A stretch of 11,706 nt of DNA from Phycisphaeraceae bacterium (GCA_020850375.1 JADZET010000113.1:1-11706); one strand, 5' to 3'; shown: positions 1 through 6,508, numbered from the stretch's first letter. The notes: generated by a model from the letters alone, not told the origin. Made by a program: numbers and translations.

Positions 1-137
1 CGAGCAAGGCTCGCGGGGAGTTGGGATGGAAACCGACGATCGGGCTGCACGAGGGATTGAGCGAAGTCGTCACGTGGGTGCAGGAGAACTTCGACGCCAT
101 CGCGGCGACGGAGCTGGGGTACGTGCATAAGGCGTGA
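1..137 (+). CDS. C-terminal end of an NAD-dependent sugar epimerase/dehydratase (5' truncated by window edge)
   Basis: The frame beginning at base 3 is open from the window edge and gives 44 residues before TGA at 135-137. It contains ARGELGWKPTIGLHEGL followed by a helix-like VVTWVQENF. This matches the typical ending of extended short-chain dehydrogenases acting on nucleotide sugars (GalE/RmlB/WbpP-like), where 'A..ELGW.P...L.EGL...V.W' forms the last part of the substrate domain. Such enzymes epimerise or dehydrate NDP-hexoses in the cytoplasm. The following aminotransferase and formyltransferase would suit a 4,6-dehydratase or epimerase supplying a keto sugar. The Rossmann part and the YxxxK catalytic motif lie outside the window, so the exact reaction cannot be told. 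Confidence 0.7.
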   Translation, partial: SKARGELGWKPTIGLHEGLSEVVTWVQENFDAIAATELGYVHKA

Positions 138-194
138 GGAACTGAACCATCGACACACCAAGAAAAACAGACAAAAAGTTTCACCACGGAGGGT

Positions 195-302
195 TTCACC
201 ACGGAGGACACGGAGAGCACGGAGAGGACACAGAGGCTGAACTCAATCATTCTTGTGAATTGAACTCCGTGTCCTCCGTGATCCCCGTGGTGAATGTCTG
301 AA
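195..302. repeat. Dispersed palindromic intergenic repeat, copy 1 (CACGGAG family)
   Basis: A near-palindrome has outer arms starting TTCACCACGG and ending CCGTGGTGAA, with 25 of 30 terminal bases complementary across a ~40-nt centre. The left arm is built of roughly 9-nt units containing CACGGAG. The 100-bp core at 195-294 differs from the copy at 3975-4074 at 9 positions, and both are followed by the same TGTCTGAA. A 15-nt partial duplication (TTTCACCACGGAGGG) at 179-193 abuts the left end. The element lies between the epimerase stop and the SD of the next gene. It could fold into a long hairpin in the mRNA, or in either DNA strand. Confidence 0.85.
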
Positions 303-345
303 TGTCTTGGTGGTTTACTCGAAGGAATGAACCAGGAGGCTCGCG

Positions 346-1257
346 ATGTCGGAAGTCAAGGATTATTACGGGCTCAAGCAGGGCACGACGTACCTGGAGA
401 TCTTCTCCGTGCTCGAGGCCGGCGGGGACCGCGTGGTGCACCGGCAGCTCCGCGACCAGGAGGCGTATGACACGTGGCATCTGTCGCTGTACATGAAGGA
501 GATCCTGGCGTACCAGAAGCTGCTGCGCGACAAGGCGCCGCTGCGCTTCGAGCAGTTGCCTCGGCCGGAGAAGAACCTCTTGGTGGGGATCCTCCTAGCG
601 GCGCAGCCGAAGTGGCGGCAGGTCGTTGAGCTCGGCAGCTCGCTCTTTGAGATGATCGACGGATTGGAGCTGGTGAAGCGATTCCTGGCGCAGACGCACT
701 CGTCGATCCGGGTGCCCGATCCGCACGGCGTGGATTATCTGGGGATCGAGATCTCGGACCTCTTGATCCAGGCGGCGGAGCACGTGCACCGGGAGTATCG
801 GCTCACGCACGTGAAGGATTGCGGGGCGTTGCCGAGCAGGATCGACGTCCTCTATGACCGGAATGTCAGTTCGTACGCGTTCCAGACGCCGCGGGCGCTG
901 GCGGGGCTCATGAATCGGGCGGAGGTCTGCCTGATGAACCTCTTCGTGAGCAAGGGGCAGACGTTCCTCTCGGCCCGACTCGGTAAGTCGCTGACGTACT
1001 TCAGCCTGGCGGAGCTGATCGAGCACCTCGAGCGGCCGCTGTATCACCTGTTTGGCTTGAAGGCGCCCGGGCCGTTCCAGGGCAGTGAGCTGAGCCGGGG
1101 CAGGCCGGTGGTTGAGGGGTTCTTCCTTTGTGCGGCGGAGGAAGATGCACAGGCGTTCGCGAAGGTGGCACAGAGCGATCCGACGGTGGCGGCGTACTGG
1201 AAGGCCAAGGAGATGACGCTTCGCCCGGCGGCGGAACTGCTCGGGACGCGCGGGTGA
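346..1257 (+). CDS. Methyltransferase-like protein of a surface-sugar cluster, function unassigned
   Basis: This 303-residue protein starts at ATG 346, 6 nt after a strong AGGAGG site (334-339). It has no signal peptide or membrane segment. The middle resembles a Rossmann-type SAM methyltransferase. VVELGSSLFEMIDG (residues 93-106) sits where motif I would be, DYLGIEIS (130-137) looks like the acidic second strand, and IDVLYDRNVSSYAF (166-179) looks like the motif IV strand. The usual GxGxG is reduced to ELGSSL, so cofactor binding is not secure. It lies between a sugar epimerase/dehydratase end and a formyltransferase, with 18 nt to the next start, so it is probably co-transcribed and acts on a nucleotide sugar or glycan. 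It could be a divergent sugar O-methyltransferase or a non-catalytic relative. The gene is convincing; its function is inferred. Confidence 0.6.
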   Translation: MSEVKDYYGLKQGTTYLEIFSVLEAGGDRVVHRQLRDQEAYDTWHLSLYMKEILAYQKLLRDKAPLRFEQLPRPEKNLLVGILLAAQPKWRQVVELGSSLFEMIDGLELVKRFLAQTHSSIRVPDPHGVDYLGIEISDLLIQAAEHVHREYRLTHVKDCGALPSRIDVLYDRNVSSYAFQTPRALAGLMNRAEVCLMNLFVSKGQTFLSARLGKSLTYFSLAELIEHLERPLYHLFGLKAPGPFQGSELSRGRPVVEGFFLCAAEEDAQAFAKVAQSDPTVAAYWKAKEMTLRPAAELLGTRG

Positions 1258-1275
1258 TCGCAAGGCACGGTGCAC

Positions 1276-2052
1276 ATGCCCAAGGACGGGAACAAGACGC
1301 GGGACGCGGCGGCTCACGAGGGCATCCTGGTGCTGGCGGGCAAGCAGGTGGGGCTGGAGCTGACCACTTACCTGCTCGAGGAGCGGGCGCCGGTGCGGCA
1401 GGTGATCGCCGCGACGGCGGAGGATCGGGCGATGCTGGCGTTGTGCGAGAGGCATGGCGTGGCGGCAGAGGTCTTTTCGCCGGGCCTGCCGGCGCGGCTG
1501 GCGGAGGGGCAGCGCTTCGCGTGGCTGCTGAACTTCTGGAGCCCGCACGTGCTCGACGCGGCGGCGCTGGGGCTGGCGGAGCATCGGCTGAACGTGCATC
1601 CGACCTTGGTGCCCCACGGCCGGGGAAATGACAACGCGGCGTGGACGATCCGGCGGGGACTGCCGGCGGGGGTGTCGCTGATTGAAATGTCCAGCGGTGT
1701 TGACGAGGGCGACGTCTACGCCCAGCGGGAGGTGGCGTACACCTTCCCGATGCGCGGGGCGGAGCTGCACGCGATGCTGCAGAAGGAAATCGTCGCCTTC
1801 TTCAAGGAGCAGTGGCCGGGGATCTTCGCGGGGCGCGTGACGCCTCGCCCGCAGGCGGGGCCCGTGACGACGTTCCGGCGGCGGGACACGGAGGCGGACC
1901 GCACGCGACGGGGCGAGGAGGCGATGCCGCTGCGGGAGTGGATCACCTGGGCGCTGGCCCATGATTTTTCTCCGCGAACGACGGCGGAGGTGGAGCTCGA
2001 CGGCAGGCGGTACGGACTGACGATCTCACTACAGCCCCTCAAGCAGGATTGA
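1276..2052 (+). CDS. Formyltransferase-fold protein, likely sugar N-formyltransferase
   Basis: This 258-residue cytoplasmic protein is related to methionyl-tRNA and GAR formyltransferases (formyl transferase N-terminal domain), which move a formyl group from N10-formyl-tetrahydrofolate to an amine. Counting from ATG 1276, LNVHPTLVPHGRGNDNA (about residues 105-121) carries the catalytic Asn106 and His108, and GVDEGDVYA (about 141-149) carries the catalytic Asp143, so the family's Asn-His-Asp triad is intact. It is shorter than the ~310 aa of Met-tRNA formyltransferase and sits next to a DegT aminotransferase. Both facts favour an amino-sugar substrate, as in VioF/FdtF/QdtF-type enzymes. An in-frame GTG at 1270 is an alternative start; AAGG at 1262-1265 is better spaced for the ATG. 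It is followed 7 nt later by a methyltransferase gene. Confidence 0.75.
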   Translation: MPKDGNKTRDAAAHEGILVLAGKQVGLELTTYLLEERAPVRQVIAATAEDRAMLALCERHGVAAEVFSPGLPARLAEGQRFAWLLNFWSPHVLDAAALGLAEHRLNVHPTLVPHGRGNDNAAWTIRRGLPAGVSLIEMSSGVDEGDVYAQREVAYTFPMRGAELHAMLQKEIVAFFKEQWPGIFAGRVTPRPQAGPVTTFRRRDTEADRTRRGEEAMPLREWITWALAHDFSPRTTAEVELDGRRYGLTISLQPLKQD

Positions 2053-2059
2053 GCATTGC

Positions 2060-2758
2060 ATGGACGTCGGAAGCTACAACCTCGACCCGCAGCGCTACGA
2101 GAAGCTCTTGACGGAGCTGTACCAGGCGAACCCGCCGATCACACTCGGGCCGGAGTACGCGCACTTCATCACGGATAACACGCTGCGGCTGACGATCCGA
2201 TTGGCCCGTTACAAGTTCGTGGCCAGGATGCTTCGGCCGCGCGACCGGGTGCTGGAGGTCGGATGCGGATCGGGCTTGGGCGCGGTGTTCCTGGCTCAGC
2301 ACGCCAAGGAAGTGGTCGGCCTGGACGTCAAGCAGTACGAGATCGACGAGGCCAGGGCGCTGTGCCGGCGGAAGAACGTGACGTTCAGCGTGGGGGATTT
2401 CTTCGCCCTCTCGGCGGATGATCCCTTCGACGCGGTGGTGATGCTCGACGTGATCGAGCACATGCACGAGCCGCAGGGACGCGAACTGGTGCGGCAGGCT
2501 GCGCGGGTGCTCACGCCCGGAGGGATGCTCATCCTCGGGACGCCGAGCTTGTACTCGTATCCGCATCAGGGGGCGCTCAGTCAGGCGTCGCACGTCAAGT
2601 GCTATGACCAGGAGGAGTTGCTCAAGCTGATGGAGGATTACTTCGGGCGCGTGCTGCCCTTCGGGATGAACGACGAGATCCTGCACACGGGGCACCCGAA
2701 GATGACGTGGTATTACATGATGGTGGCCACGGGGCCGGGTGTGAACAGAAAACGGTAG
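2060..2758 (+). CDS. Class I SAM-dependent methyltransferase
   Basis: This 232-residue protein has a complete class I methyltransferase core. VLEVGCGSGLG (64-74) is motif I and binds SAM. Asp89 in VVGLDV is the acidic residue that contacts the ribose. FDAVVMLDVIEHMHEP (123-138) is motif IV in its UbiG/Methyltransf_11 form, and LTPGGMLILGTPS (151-163) is the post-motif. The C-terminal part (SHVKCYDQEELLKLMEDYF) is the usual lid and last-strand region. It begins 7 nt after the formyltransferase stop with no clear SD, which is compatible with coupling. By context it probably O- or N-methylates a nucleotide sugar or a terminal glycan residue; the sequence alone does not show the substrate. Confidence 0.85.
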   Translation: MDVGSYNLDPQRYEKLLTELYQANPPITLGPEYAHFITDNTLRLTIRLARYKFVARMLRPRDRVLEVGCGSGLGAVFLAQHAKEVVGLDVKQYEIDEARALCRRKNVTFSVGDFFALSADDPFDAVVMLDVIEHMHEPQGRELVRQAARVLTPGGMLILGTPSLYSYPHQGALSQASHVKCYDQEELLKLMEDYFGRVLPFGMNDEILHTGHPKMTWYYMMVATGPGVNRKR

Positions 2759-2767
2759 GTCCATGTT

Positions 2768-2822
2768 TGTCAGAGCCGGGCACTGTGTGCCCGGACCGGA
2801 CTCACAGAGTCCGGCTCGGACA
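2768..2822. repeat. Three-way-junction palindrome between two operon genes
   Basis: This 55-nt element consists of two adjacent perfect hairpins inside an outer stem. Hairpin 1 is 2776-2794, an 8-bp stem with loop TGT. Hairpin 2 is 2796-2814, an 8-bp stem with loop ACA. The outer arms 2768-2775 and 2815-2822 pair at 7 of 8 positions (TGTCaGAG against CTCgGACA). The two inner hairpins resemble each other as inverted copies (both begin and end with CCGG), with a single A between them. The element fills most of the 71-nt gap before the aminotransferase. It looks like a REP or cruciform-type mobile repeat, or an mRNA structure. There is no T-tract after it, so it is not a classical terminator. 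Confidence 0.7.
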
Positions 2823-2829
2823 GTCAACG

Positions 2830-3960
2830 ATGACCAAACTTCCCATGGCCCCTCCTTCAACGATGCCTGTGGTGCGATTCCTGGACCTGGCGGTGGCCGA
2901 GCCGCGCCGGGCGGAGTTGCTGGCGGCGGTGGAGCGCGTGCTGGCGCATGGGAAGCTGATCCTTGGGCCGGAGGTCGAGGAACTGGAGGCGAAGCTGGCG
3001 GCTCGCGTGGGTCGGCGGTTCGCGGTGGGCGTGGGATCGGGGACGGACGCGCTCTACCTGGCGCTGCGAGCGGCCGACATCGGGCCGGGCGATGAGGTGA
3101 TCACCACGAGCATGTCATGGATCGCCACGGCCAACGCGATCGCGCTGGCAGGCGCGACGCCGGTGTTTGCCGACGTGGGCGAGGACCTGAACATCGACCC
3201 GGCCAGCGCCGCGACGTTGATCACGGAAAAGACGCGGGCGATCCTGCCGGTGCACAATCAGGGCAGGCCCTGTGCGATGGATGAGCTGGTCGAGATCTGC
3301 CGGCGACACAAGCTGCTGCTGATCGAGGACTGCGCCCAGGCGTTTGACGCGGAATATCGGGGCAGGAAGGTCGGGTCGTTCGGCGATCTGGCGTGCCTGA
3401 GCATGAACCCGATGAAGGTGCTCGCGGCGCTGGGCGAGGCGGGGATGATCTTTACGGACTCGGTCGAGTGGCGTGACAAACTGCACGCCCTGCGCTACAA
3501 CGGGACGCTCAATCGGGAGGACTGCCACTGGCCGAGTCACAATGGACGATTGGACACGATCCATGCGGCGATGCTGCTGTGTCGCCTGTGCGAGCTTGAC
3601 GCGTGCCTGTCGCGGCGGCGGCAGATCGCGGAGATCTACAGCCAGGGACTCGCAGATCTGACAGGAAAGCTGGAGATCCCGCGCGAGCATCCGGGCAGCC
3701 GCGACGTCTACTACACCTACACCATCCGCACGACGAGGCGGGATGAATTGATGCGACACCTCGAGGACCACGGCGTCGAGAGCCGGGTGAGGCATCCGAT
3801 CCTGATGCCCTGCCACACGGCGTATCGCGATACGGCGCGAGGGTCGTGGACACGGGCGGAGCGATGGGTCAAGGAGATCCTATGCCTGCCGATCCACGAG
3901 AAGCTGACAGACGAGCAGGCTCACTATGTGGTGCGCTGCGTGCGAACGTTTTTCGGATGA
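2830..3960 (+). CDS. DegT/DnrJ/EryC1/StrS-family PLP-dependent sugar aminotransferase
   Basis: This 376-residue fold-type I aminotransferase converts a keto group of a nucleotide sugar to an amine, usually from glutamate. GSGTDAL (69-75) forms the PLP phosphate-binding turn. LLLIEDCAQAFDAEY (162-176) carries Asp167, which pairs with the pyridine nitrogen, and Gln170. SMNPMKVLAALGEAGM (191-206) carries the Schiff-base lysine, Lys196. RYNGTLN and the C-terminal RHPILMPCHTAYRD are also family features. The length is normal for the family. The frame stays open upstream to 2707, but that part overlaps the previous gene and the palindrome and adds 41 atypical residues, so ATG 2830 is preferred; ATG 2863 (MPVVRFLDL) is also possible. 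It likely supplies the amino sugar that the upstream formyltransferase acylates. Confidence 0.9.
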   Translation: MTKLPMAPPSTMPVVRFLDLAVAEPRRAELLAAVERVLAHGKLILGPEVEELEAKLAARVGRRFAVGVGSGTDALYLALRAADIGPGDEVITTSMSWIATANAIALAGATPVFADVGEDLNIDPASAATLITEKTRAILPVHNQGRPCAMDELVEICRRHKLLLIEDCAQAFDAEYRGRKVGSFGDLACLSMNPMKVLAALGEAGMIFTDSVEWRDKLHALRYNGTLNREDCHWPSHNGRLDTIHAAMLLCRLCELDACLSRRRQIAEIYSQGLADLTGKLEIPREHPGSRDVYYTYTIRTTRRDELMRHLEDHGVESRVRHPILMPCHTAYRDTARGSWTRAERWVKEILCLPIHEKLTDEQAHYVVRCVRTFFG

Positions 3961-3974
3961 AGAAAGAATCGGAA

Positions 3975-4082
3975 TTCACCACGGAGGGCACGGAGATCAC
4001 GGAGAAGACACAGAGACTGAACTCAATCATTCCTATGAATTGAACTCCGTGTCCTCCGTGCCCTCCGTGGTGAATGTCTGAA
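3975..4082. repeat. Dispersed palindromic intergenic repeat, copy 2 (CACGGAG family)
   Basis: This is the second copy of the element at 195-302. Here the terminal 30-nt arms (3975-4004 and 4045-4074) pair at 28 of 30 positions, so this copy is closer to a perfect palindrome than copy 1. The left arm shows a 9-nt period around CACGGAG, the loop holds TCAAT and ATTGA, and the 3' flank TGTCTGAA is the same as in copy 1. It begins 14 nt after the aminotransferase stop codon and ends at the probable SD of the cupin gene (AAGGA, 4082-4086). It therefore nearly fills the only long gap in this part of the operon. Confidence 0.9.
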
Positions 4083-4096
4083 AGGATGAACCGTGC

Positions 4097-4606
4097 ATGC
4101 CGCACGTCTTTACGCATGATCAGGCGCTGATCGCCGTCGGGCCGGAGTGGCTTGAGCGGCTGACGCGGGAGGCCCGGACGGCGCCGCTGGGACGTGCACG
4201 TCTGTGCCTGCACCGGTCGACGCGGGACGCGATCCAGGAGATGGTCATTGCGTTCCGGCGGGATTCACTCGTGCGGCCGCATCGGCACCCGCAGCGGTGC
4301 GAGTCGGTGCATGTGATCCGAGGTAGAGGCGTGGTGCTGATCTTCGACGACGCGGGGAAGGTGACGCGGCGGATCGATCTGGCGGCGCTGGGGCAGGCGA
4401 GAGAGGGTGAACATTGGATGTACCGGCTCTGCGAGGGGCTCTGGCACACGCTGGCGCCGACGAGCGACGACCTGGTGATCCACGAGGCGTCGCAGGGGCC
4501 GTTCGAGCAGACGGGCGGCGGGAGCTTCGCGCCGTTCGCCCCGGCGGAGGGGGCGGCGCTCGAGGCGTTCATTGAGAGGGCGATGGCGGAGTCTTTGTCT
4601 GTTTGA
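4097..4606 (+). CDS. wbuC: WbuC-family cupin-fold metalloprotein
   Basis: This 169-residue single-domain cupin begins at ATG 4097, 10 nt after AAGGA. RPHRHPQRCESVHVIRGRG (60-78) gives the metal-binding set His62, His64 and Glu69, and LWHTLAP (115-121) gives the last ligand, His117. FDDAGKVTRRIDL and the late EASQGPFEQT and FAPFAPAEG segments are hallmarks of the WbuC family, found in O-antigen clusters of many Gram-negative bacteria. The biochemical role of WbuC is not established. A sugar-nucleotide or polysaccharide-related role is assumed from its neighbourhood, and the setting here supports that. It is followed 15 nt later by a methyltransferase gene. Confidence 0.8.
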   Translation: MPHVFTHDQALIAVGPEWLERLTREARTAPLGRARLCLHRSTRDAIQEMVIAFRRDSLVRPHRHPQRCESVHVIRGRGVVLIFDDAGKVTRRIDLAALGQAREGEHWMYRLCEGLWHTLAPTSDDLVIHEASQGPFEQTGGGSFAPFAPAEGAALEAFIERAMAESLSV

Positions 4607-4621
4607 AGAAAGACGGTGGAC

Positions 4622-5275
4622 ATGGCTGAGATCAACCTGCTGAACTTCTATCCCAAGGCGGACCGGCCCATCGACGAGCGGGGGAAGATGATCTCCGAGG
4701 AGGTGCGGGCCATCGCCCGGCAGTACGGGCGGGAGTTCTTCGACGGCGACCGGCTCTACGGCTACGGCGGATACAAGTACGACGGGCGCTGGGTGCCGAT
4801 CGTCAGGCGGATCGCGGAGCATTATCAGCTTGCCCCCAACGCGGCGGTCCTGGACGTGGGGTGCGCCAAGGGGTTCATGCTGCACGACTTCCGGGGGCTG
4901 ATGCCCGGCGCGACGCTGGCGGGGTTGGACGTCTCGGGCTACGCGATCGAGCACGCGATGCCGTCGGTGAAGGACTGCCTGACGGTGGGGTGTGCCAGTG
5001 AGTTGCCCTACCCGGACAAGAGCTTCGACCTGGTGCTGTCGATCAACACGGTGCACAACCTGCCGGCTGAGAAGTGCCGAAAGGCCCTGCAGGAGATCAT
5101 GCGGGTGACGCGCGGGGCGGCGTTTGTGACGGTCGATGCCTGGCGGACGGAGGAGGAGCGTCAGAGGCTGCTCAAATGGGTCCTGACCGCCCACACCTAC
5201 ATGAGCACGGAGGCGTGGAAAACTTTTTTTGAGCAGTCGGGGTACAGCGGGGATTACTATTGGTTTATCGCCTGA
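4622..5275 (+). CDS. Class I SAM-dependent methyltransferase, surface-polysaccharide type
   Basis: This 217-residue methyltransferase has an N-terminal lead (FFDGDRLYGYGGYKYDGRW, about 39-57) typical of a subfamily found in lipopolysaccharide and nonulosonic-acid clusters. AVLDVGCAKGFMLHDF (75-90) is motif I, Asp103 (GLDVS) is the acidic SAM ribose contact, and FDLVLSINTVHNL (135-147) is motif IV. VDAWRTEEERQRLLKW and GYSGDYYWFIA end the protein in the usual way. A GTG 6 nt upstream (4616) is in frame, but ATG 4622 gives the family's normal N terminus. It is the last gene of the sugar run and is followed by an untranslated control region. The exact substrate is unknown; modification of a nucleotide-activated sugar is most likely. 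Confidence 0.85.
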   Translation: MAEINLLNFYPKADRPIDERGKMISEEVRAIARQYGREFFDGDRLYGYGGYKYDGRWVPIVRRIAEHYQLAPNAAVLDVGCAKGFMLHDFRGLMPGATLAGLDVSGYAIEHAMPSVKDCLTVGCASELPYPDKSFDLVLSINTVHNLPAEKCRKALQEIMRVTRGAAFVTVDAWRTEEERQRLLKWVLTAHTYMSTEAWKTFFEQSGYSGDYYWFIA

Positions 5276-5356
5276 CGGGTTGTGAGCGCCGAAACACTCT
5301 GGAATCGACTGTCATAAGCTAATCATCGGGAAGAGGTTACCTCTCGGGCTGGGCGT

Positions 5357-5371
5357 CTGGCTCTAAGCCAG
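5357..5371 (+). terminator. Weak hairpin, possible end of the sugar operon
   Basis: CTGGCT and AGCCAG form a 6-bp stem with a CTA loop about 80 nt after the last sugar gene, followed by TGTTTATTA rather than a clean T-run. It is the best terminator candidate after 5275 but is weak. It may instead be an operator-like inverted repeat. Confidence 0.25.
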
Positions 5372-5447
5372 TGTTTATTAGGTAATTATGGGGCATTTTC
5401 ATCTTGTTAAAACCACTCACGATCGGGGCGGATCCAGGCAATTCCTC

Positions 5448-5476
5448 TTGACATCGAGACGAGACGGCAATAATCT
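5448..5476 (+). promoter_or_regulatory. Near-consensus sigma70 promoter
   Basis: TTGACA (5448-5453) is a perfect -35 box. It is separated by exactly 17 nt from TAATCT (5471-5476), a -10 box differing from TATAAT at two positions. The surrounding DNA is AT-rich. A start near 5483 would give the first exported-protein gene a 5' leader of about 280 nt. Confidence 0.65.
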
Positions 5477-5669
5477 TTCTAATGAAAATTGATCGTTAAA
5501 GAGGATCTGCAACCCGGCCGCGCTGTGAATTTGGGGGGATTCGAGGGTGGGTTGTGGATGGCAGGCTAGGGGGCCATCGCAGCGGATCGGCCTGATCAAC
5601 CGCACGGAAGCGTTTCGCAAGAGACGGTCGTGATGTGATGTTGTCGGTCGGCTGGGAGTGAAAAGAAGT

Positions 5670-5689
5670 CAATGGCCCGGGGGCCATTG
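5670..5689 (+). promoter_or_regulatory. Perfect hairpin in the 5' leader
   Basis: CAATGGCCC and GGGCCATTG are perfectly complementary over 9 bp around GG (in RNA, an 8-bp stem with a 4-nt loop). The hairpin lies in the presumed leader of the gene at 5763. No T-run follows, so it is more likely an mRNA structure or protein-binding palindrome than a terminator. Confidence 0.45.
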
Positions 5690-5705
5690 GATGAGACCCG
5701 GGATT

Positions 5706-5737
5706 GATTGCCGTGTCCTGGAAGGAGCCCGGCAATC
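5706..5737 (+). promoter_or_regulatory. Second leader hairpin upstream of the start codon
   Basis: GATTGCCG (5706-5713) pairs perfectly with CGGCAATC (5730-5737) around a 16-nt loop that contains GGAAGGAG. It ends 25 nt before the GTG start and about 15 nt before the probable SD. It could influence translation or mRNA stability. No known riboswitch consensus was recognised. Confidence 0.35.
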
Positions 5738-5762
5738 GCAGTAACGAAGGGAAAGGTGAGAC

Positions 5763-6482
5763 GTGGTTAAGAAGATGCTGACGGGGTTGGCGGTCGTGGC
5801 GCTCGCGGTCTGGACCGGCAGCGCCATGGCTGGAACGGTCGACATGAAGTTCCTCGGCTGGGCGAAGGACGGCGGCGGAGCGGAGCTGCAGGAACTCTTC
5901 AAGTACAAGGTCGGCTCGTCCTCGCGCGAGACGCAGGCGGGCATCTTCCAGTGGCAGCGCGTCGGCGGGACGCAGGCCGGGGCGCCCGCGGGGCTCTTCC
6001 AGACCGTGTGCATCGAGCTGGACCAGTACGTGGCCAGCACGGTTTATGACGTGATCGCCGTGGAGGACGGCCCCAAGCCCGGCAGCCTGCTGACGGCCGG
6101 CCCGATGGGCGTGGCCAAGGCGGACATGCTCAGCAAGCTCTGGGCGGCCTACTGGGACGTGGCCCAGGCCAACAGCGCCAACGCGGCGGCCTTCCAGGTC
6201 TCGGTGTGGGAGATCGTCTACGACGGCGACACGGACCTGGCCAGCGGCGACTTCCGGCACAACTACGGCGGCGGGCCCCTGCCGGCCTTCGTGTCCACGG
6301 CGCAGACCTGGCTCGACGCGCTGCCGGGCCTGCTCGACGAGACCGAACTGGTGGCCCTGTCCAACCAGCGCTTCCAGGATCAGCTGACCAGCGTGGTGCC
6401 CCTGACCCCGGCGGCTTGGGGCGGCTTGGCGCTGCTCGCCGGGCTGGGCATCGCTCGGCTCCGCAAGCGCCAGACGGCCTGA
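5763..6482 (+). CDS. Exported PEP-CTERM-like protein with candidate Cys-Gln thioester domain (paralog 1)
   Basis: This 239-residue protein starts at GTG 5763 after AAAGGTGAG. The start is favoured because it supplies the basic MVKK end of a signal peptide, MVKKMLTGLAVVALAVWTGS-AMA, cleaved before GTVD. The mature part holds RVGGTQAGAPAGLFQTVCIELDQYV (two overlapping stretches, about 67-90), with the only cysteine of the protein, Cys83. Further on is AAFQVSVWEIVYD (122-134), with Gln125. These two motifs match the hydrophobic-C-hydrophobic and hydrophobic-Q-x-x-hydrophobic-W patterns of thioester domains, in which Cys and Gln form an internal bond that can react covalently with host or surface ligands. 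The tail VPLTPAAWGGLALLAGLGIA then RLRKRQ (212-237) is a PEP-CTERM-like sorting signal, suggesting exosortase processing at the envelope. A related gene follows at 6937. Signal and tail are clear; the thioester is inferred. Confidence 0.8.
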   Translation: MVKKMLTGLAVVALAVWTGSAMAGTVDMKFLGWAKDGGGAELQELFKYKVGSSSRETQAGIFQWQRVGGTQAGAPAGLFQTVCIELDQYVASTVYDVIAVEDGPKPGSLLTAGPMGVAKADMLSKLWAAYWDVAQANSANAAAFQVSVWEIVYDGDTDLASGDFRHNYGGGPLPAFVSTAQTWLDALPGLLDETELVALSNQRFQDQLTSVVPLTPAAWGGLALLAGLGIARLRKRQTA

Positions 6483-6508
6483 GCACCGGCCAATTTGCCC
6501 GAGTTCAC

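Larger units (their letters stand above)
5276..5762. other. Gene-free control region before the exported-protein pair
   Basis: This 487-nt stretch holds no convincing gene. Its first half is clearly more AT-rich than the coding DNA around it. It contains an interrupted palindrome AGAGGT-T-ACCTCT (5332-5344), a small hairpin CTGGCT-CTA-AGCCAG (5357-5371), a strong promoter match (5448-5476) and two hairpins (5670-5689 and 5706-5737) just before the next start codon. The open frames seen on the - strand here lack family signals and are best ignored. Confidence 0.6.

Noticed and set aside
195..302. CRISPR array suggested by short repeated CACGGAG units
   Set aside because: The units are 9-nt tandem and palindromic with no unique spacers of constant length and no cas genes nearby.
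595..1962. Long open frame (455 codons) on the minus strand across the first two complete sugar genes
   Set aside because: It is a GC-rich shadow frame, very rich in Arg, Pro, His and Leu, antisense to a gene with strong SD and to a formyltransferase with intact catalytic residues.
2707..2829. In-frame N-terminal extension of the aminotransferase
   Set aside because: It overlaps the preceding methyltransferase gene and the three-way-junction palindrome and adds residues not typical of the family.
3869..4213. Minus-strand open frame containing HHGGHGGHG through the repeat
   Set aside because: This is the translated CACGGAG palindrome and neighbouring antisense DNA, a common source of false small genes.
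5483..5762. Known riboswitch (cyclic di-GMP, TPP, cobalamin) in the long leader
   Set aside because: None of the conserved core sequences of these classes could be seen.
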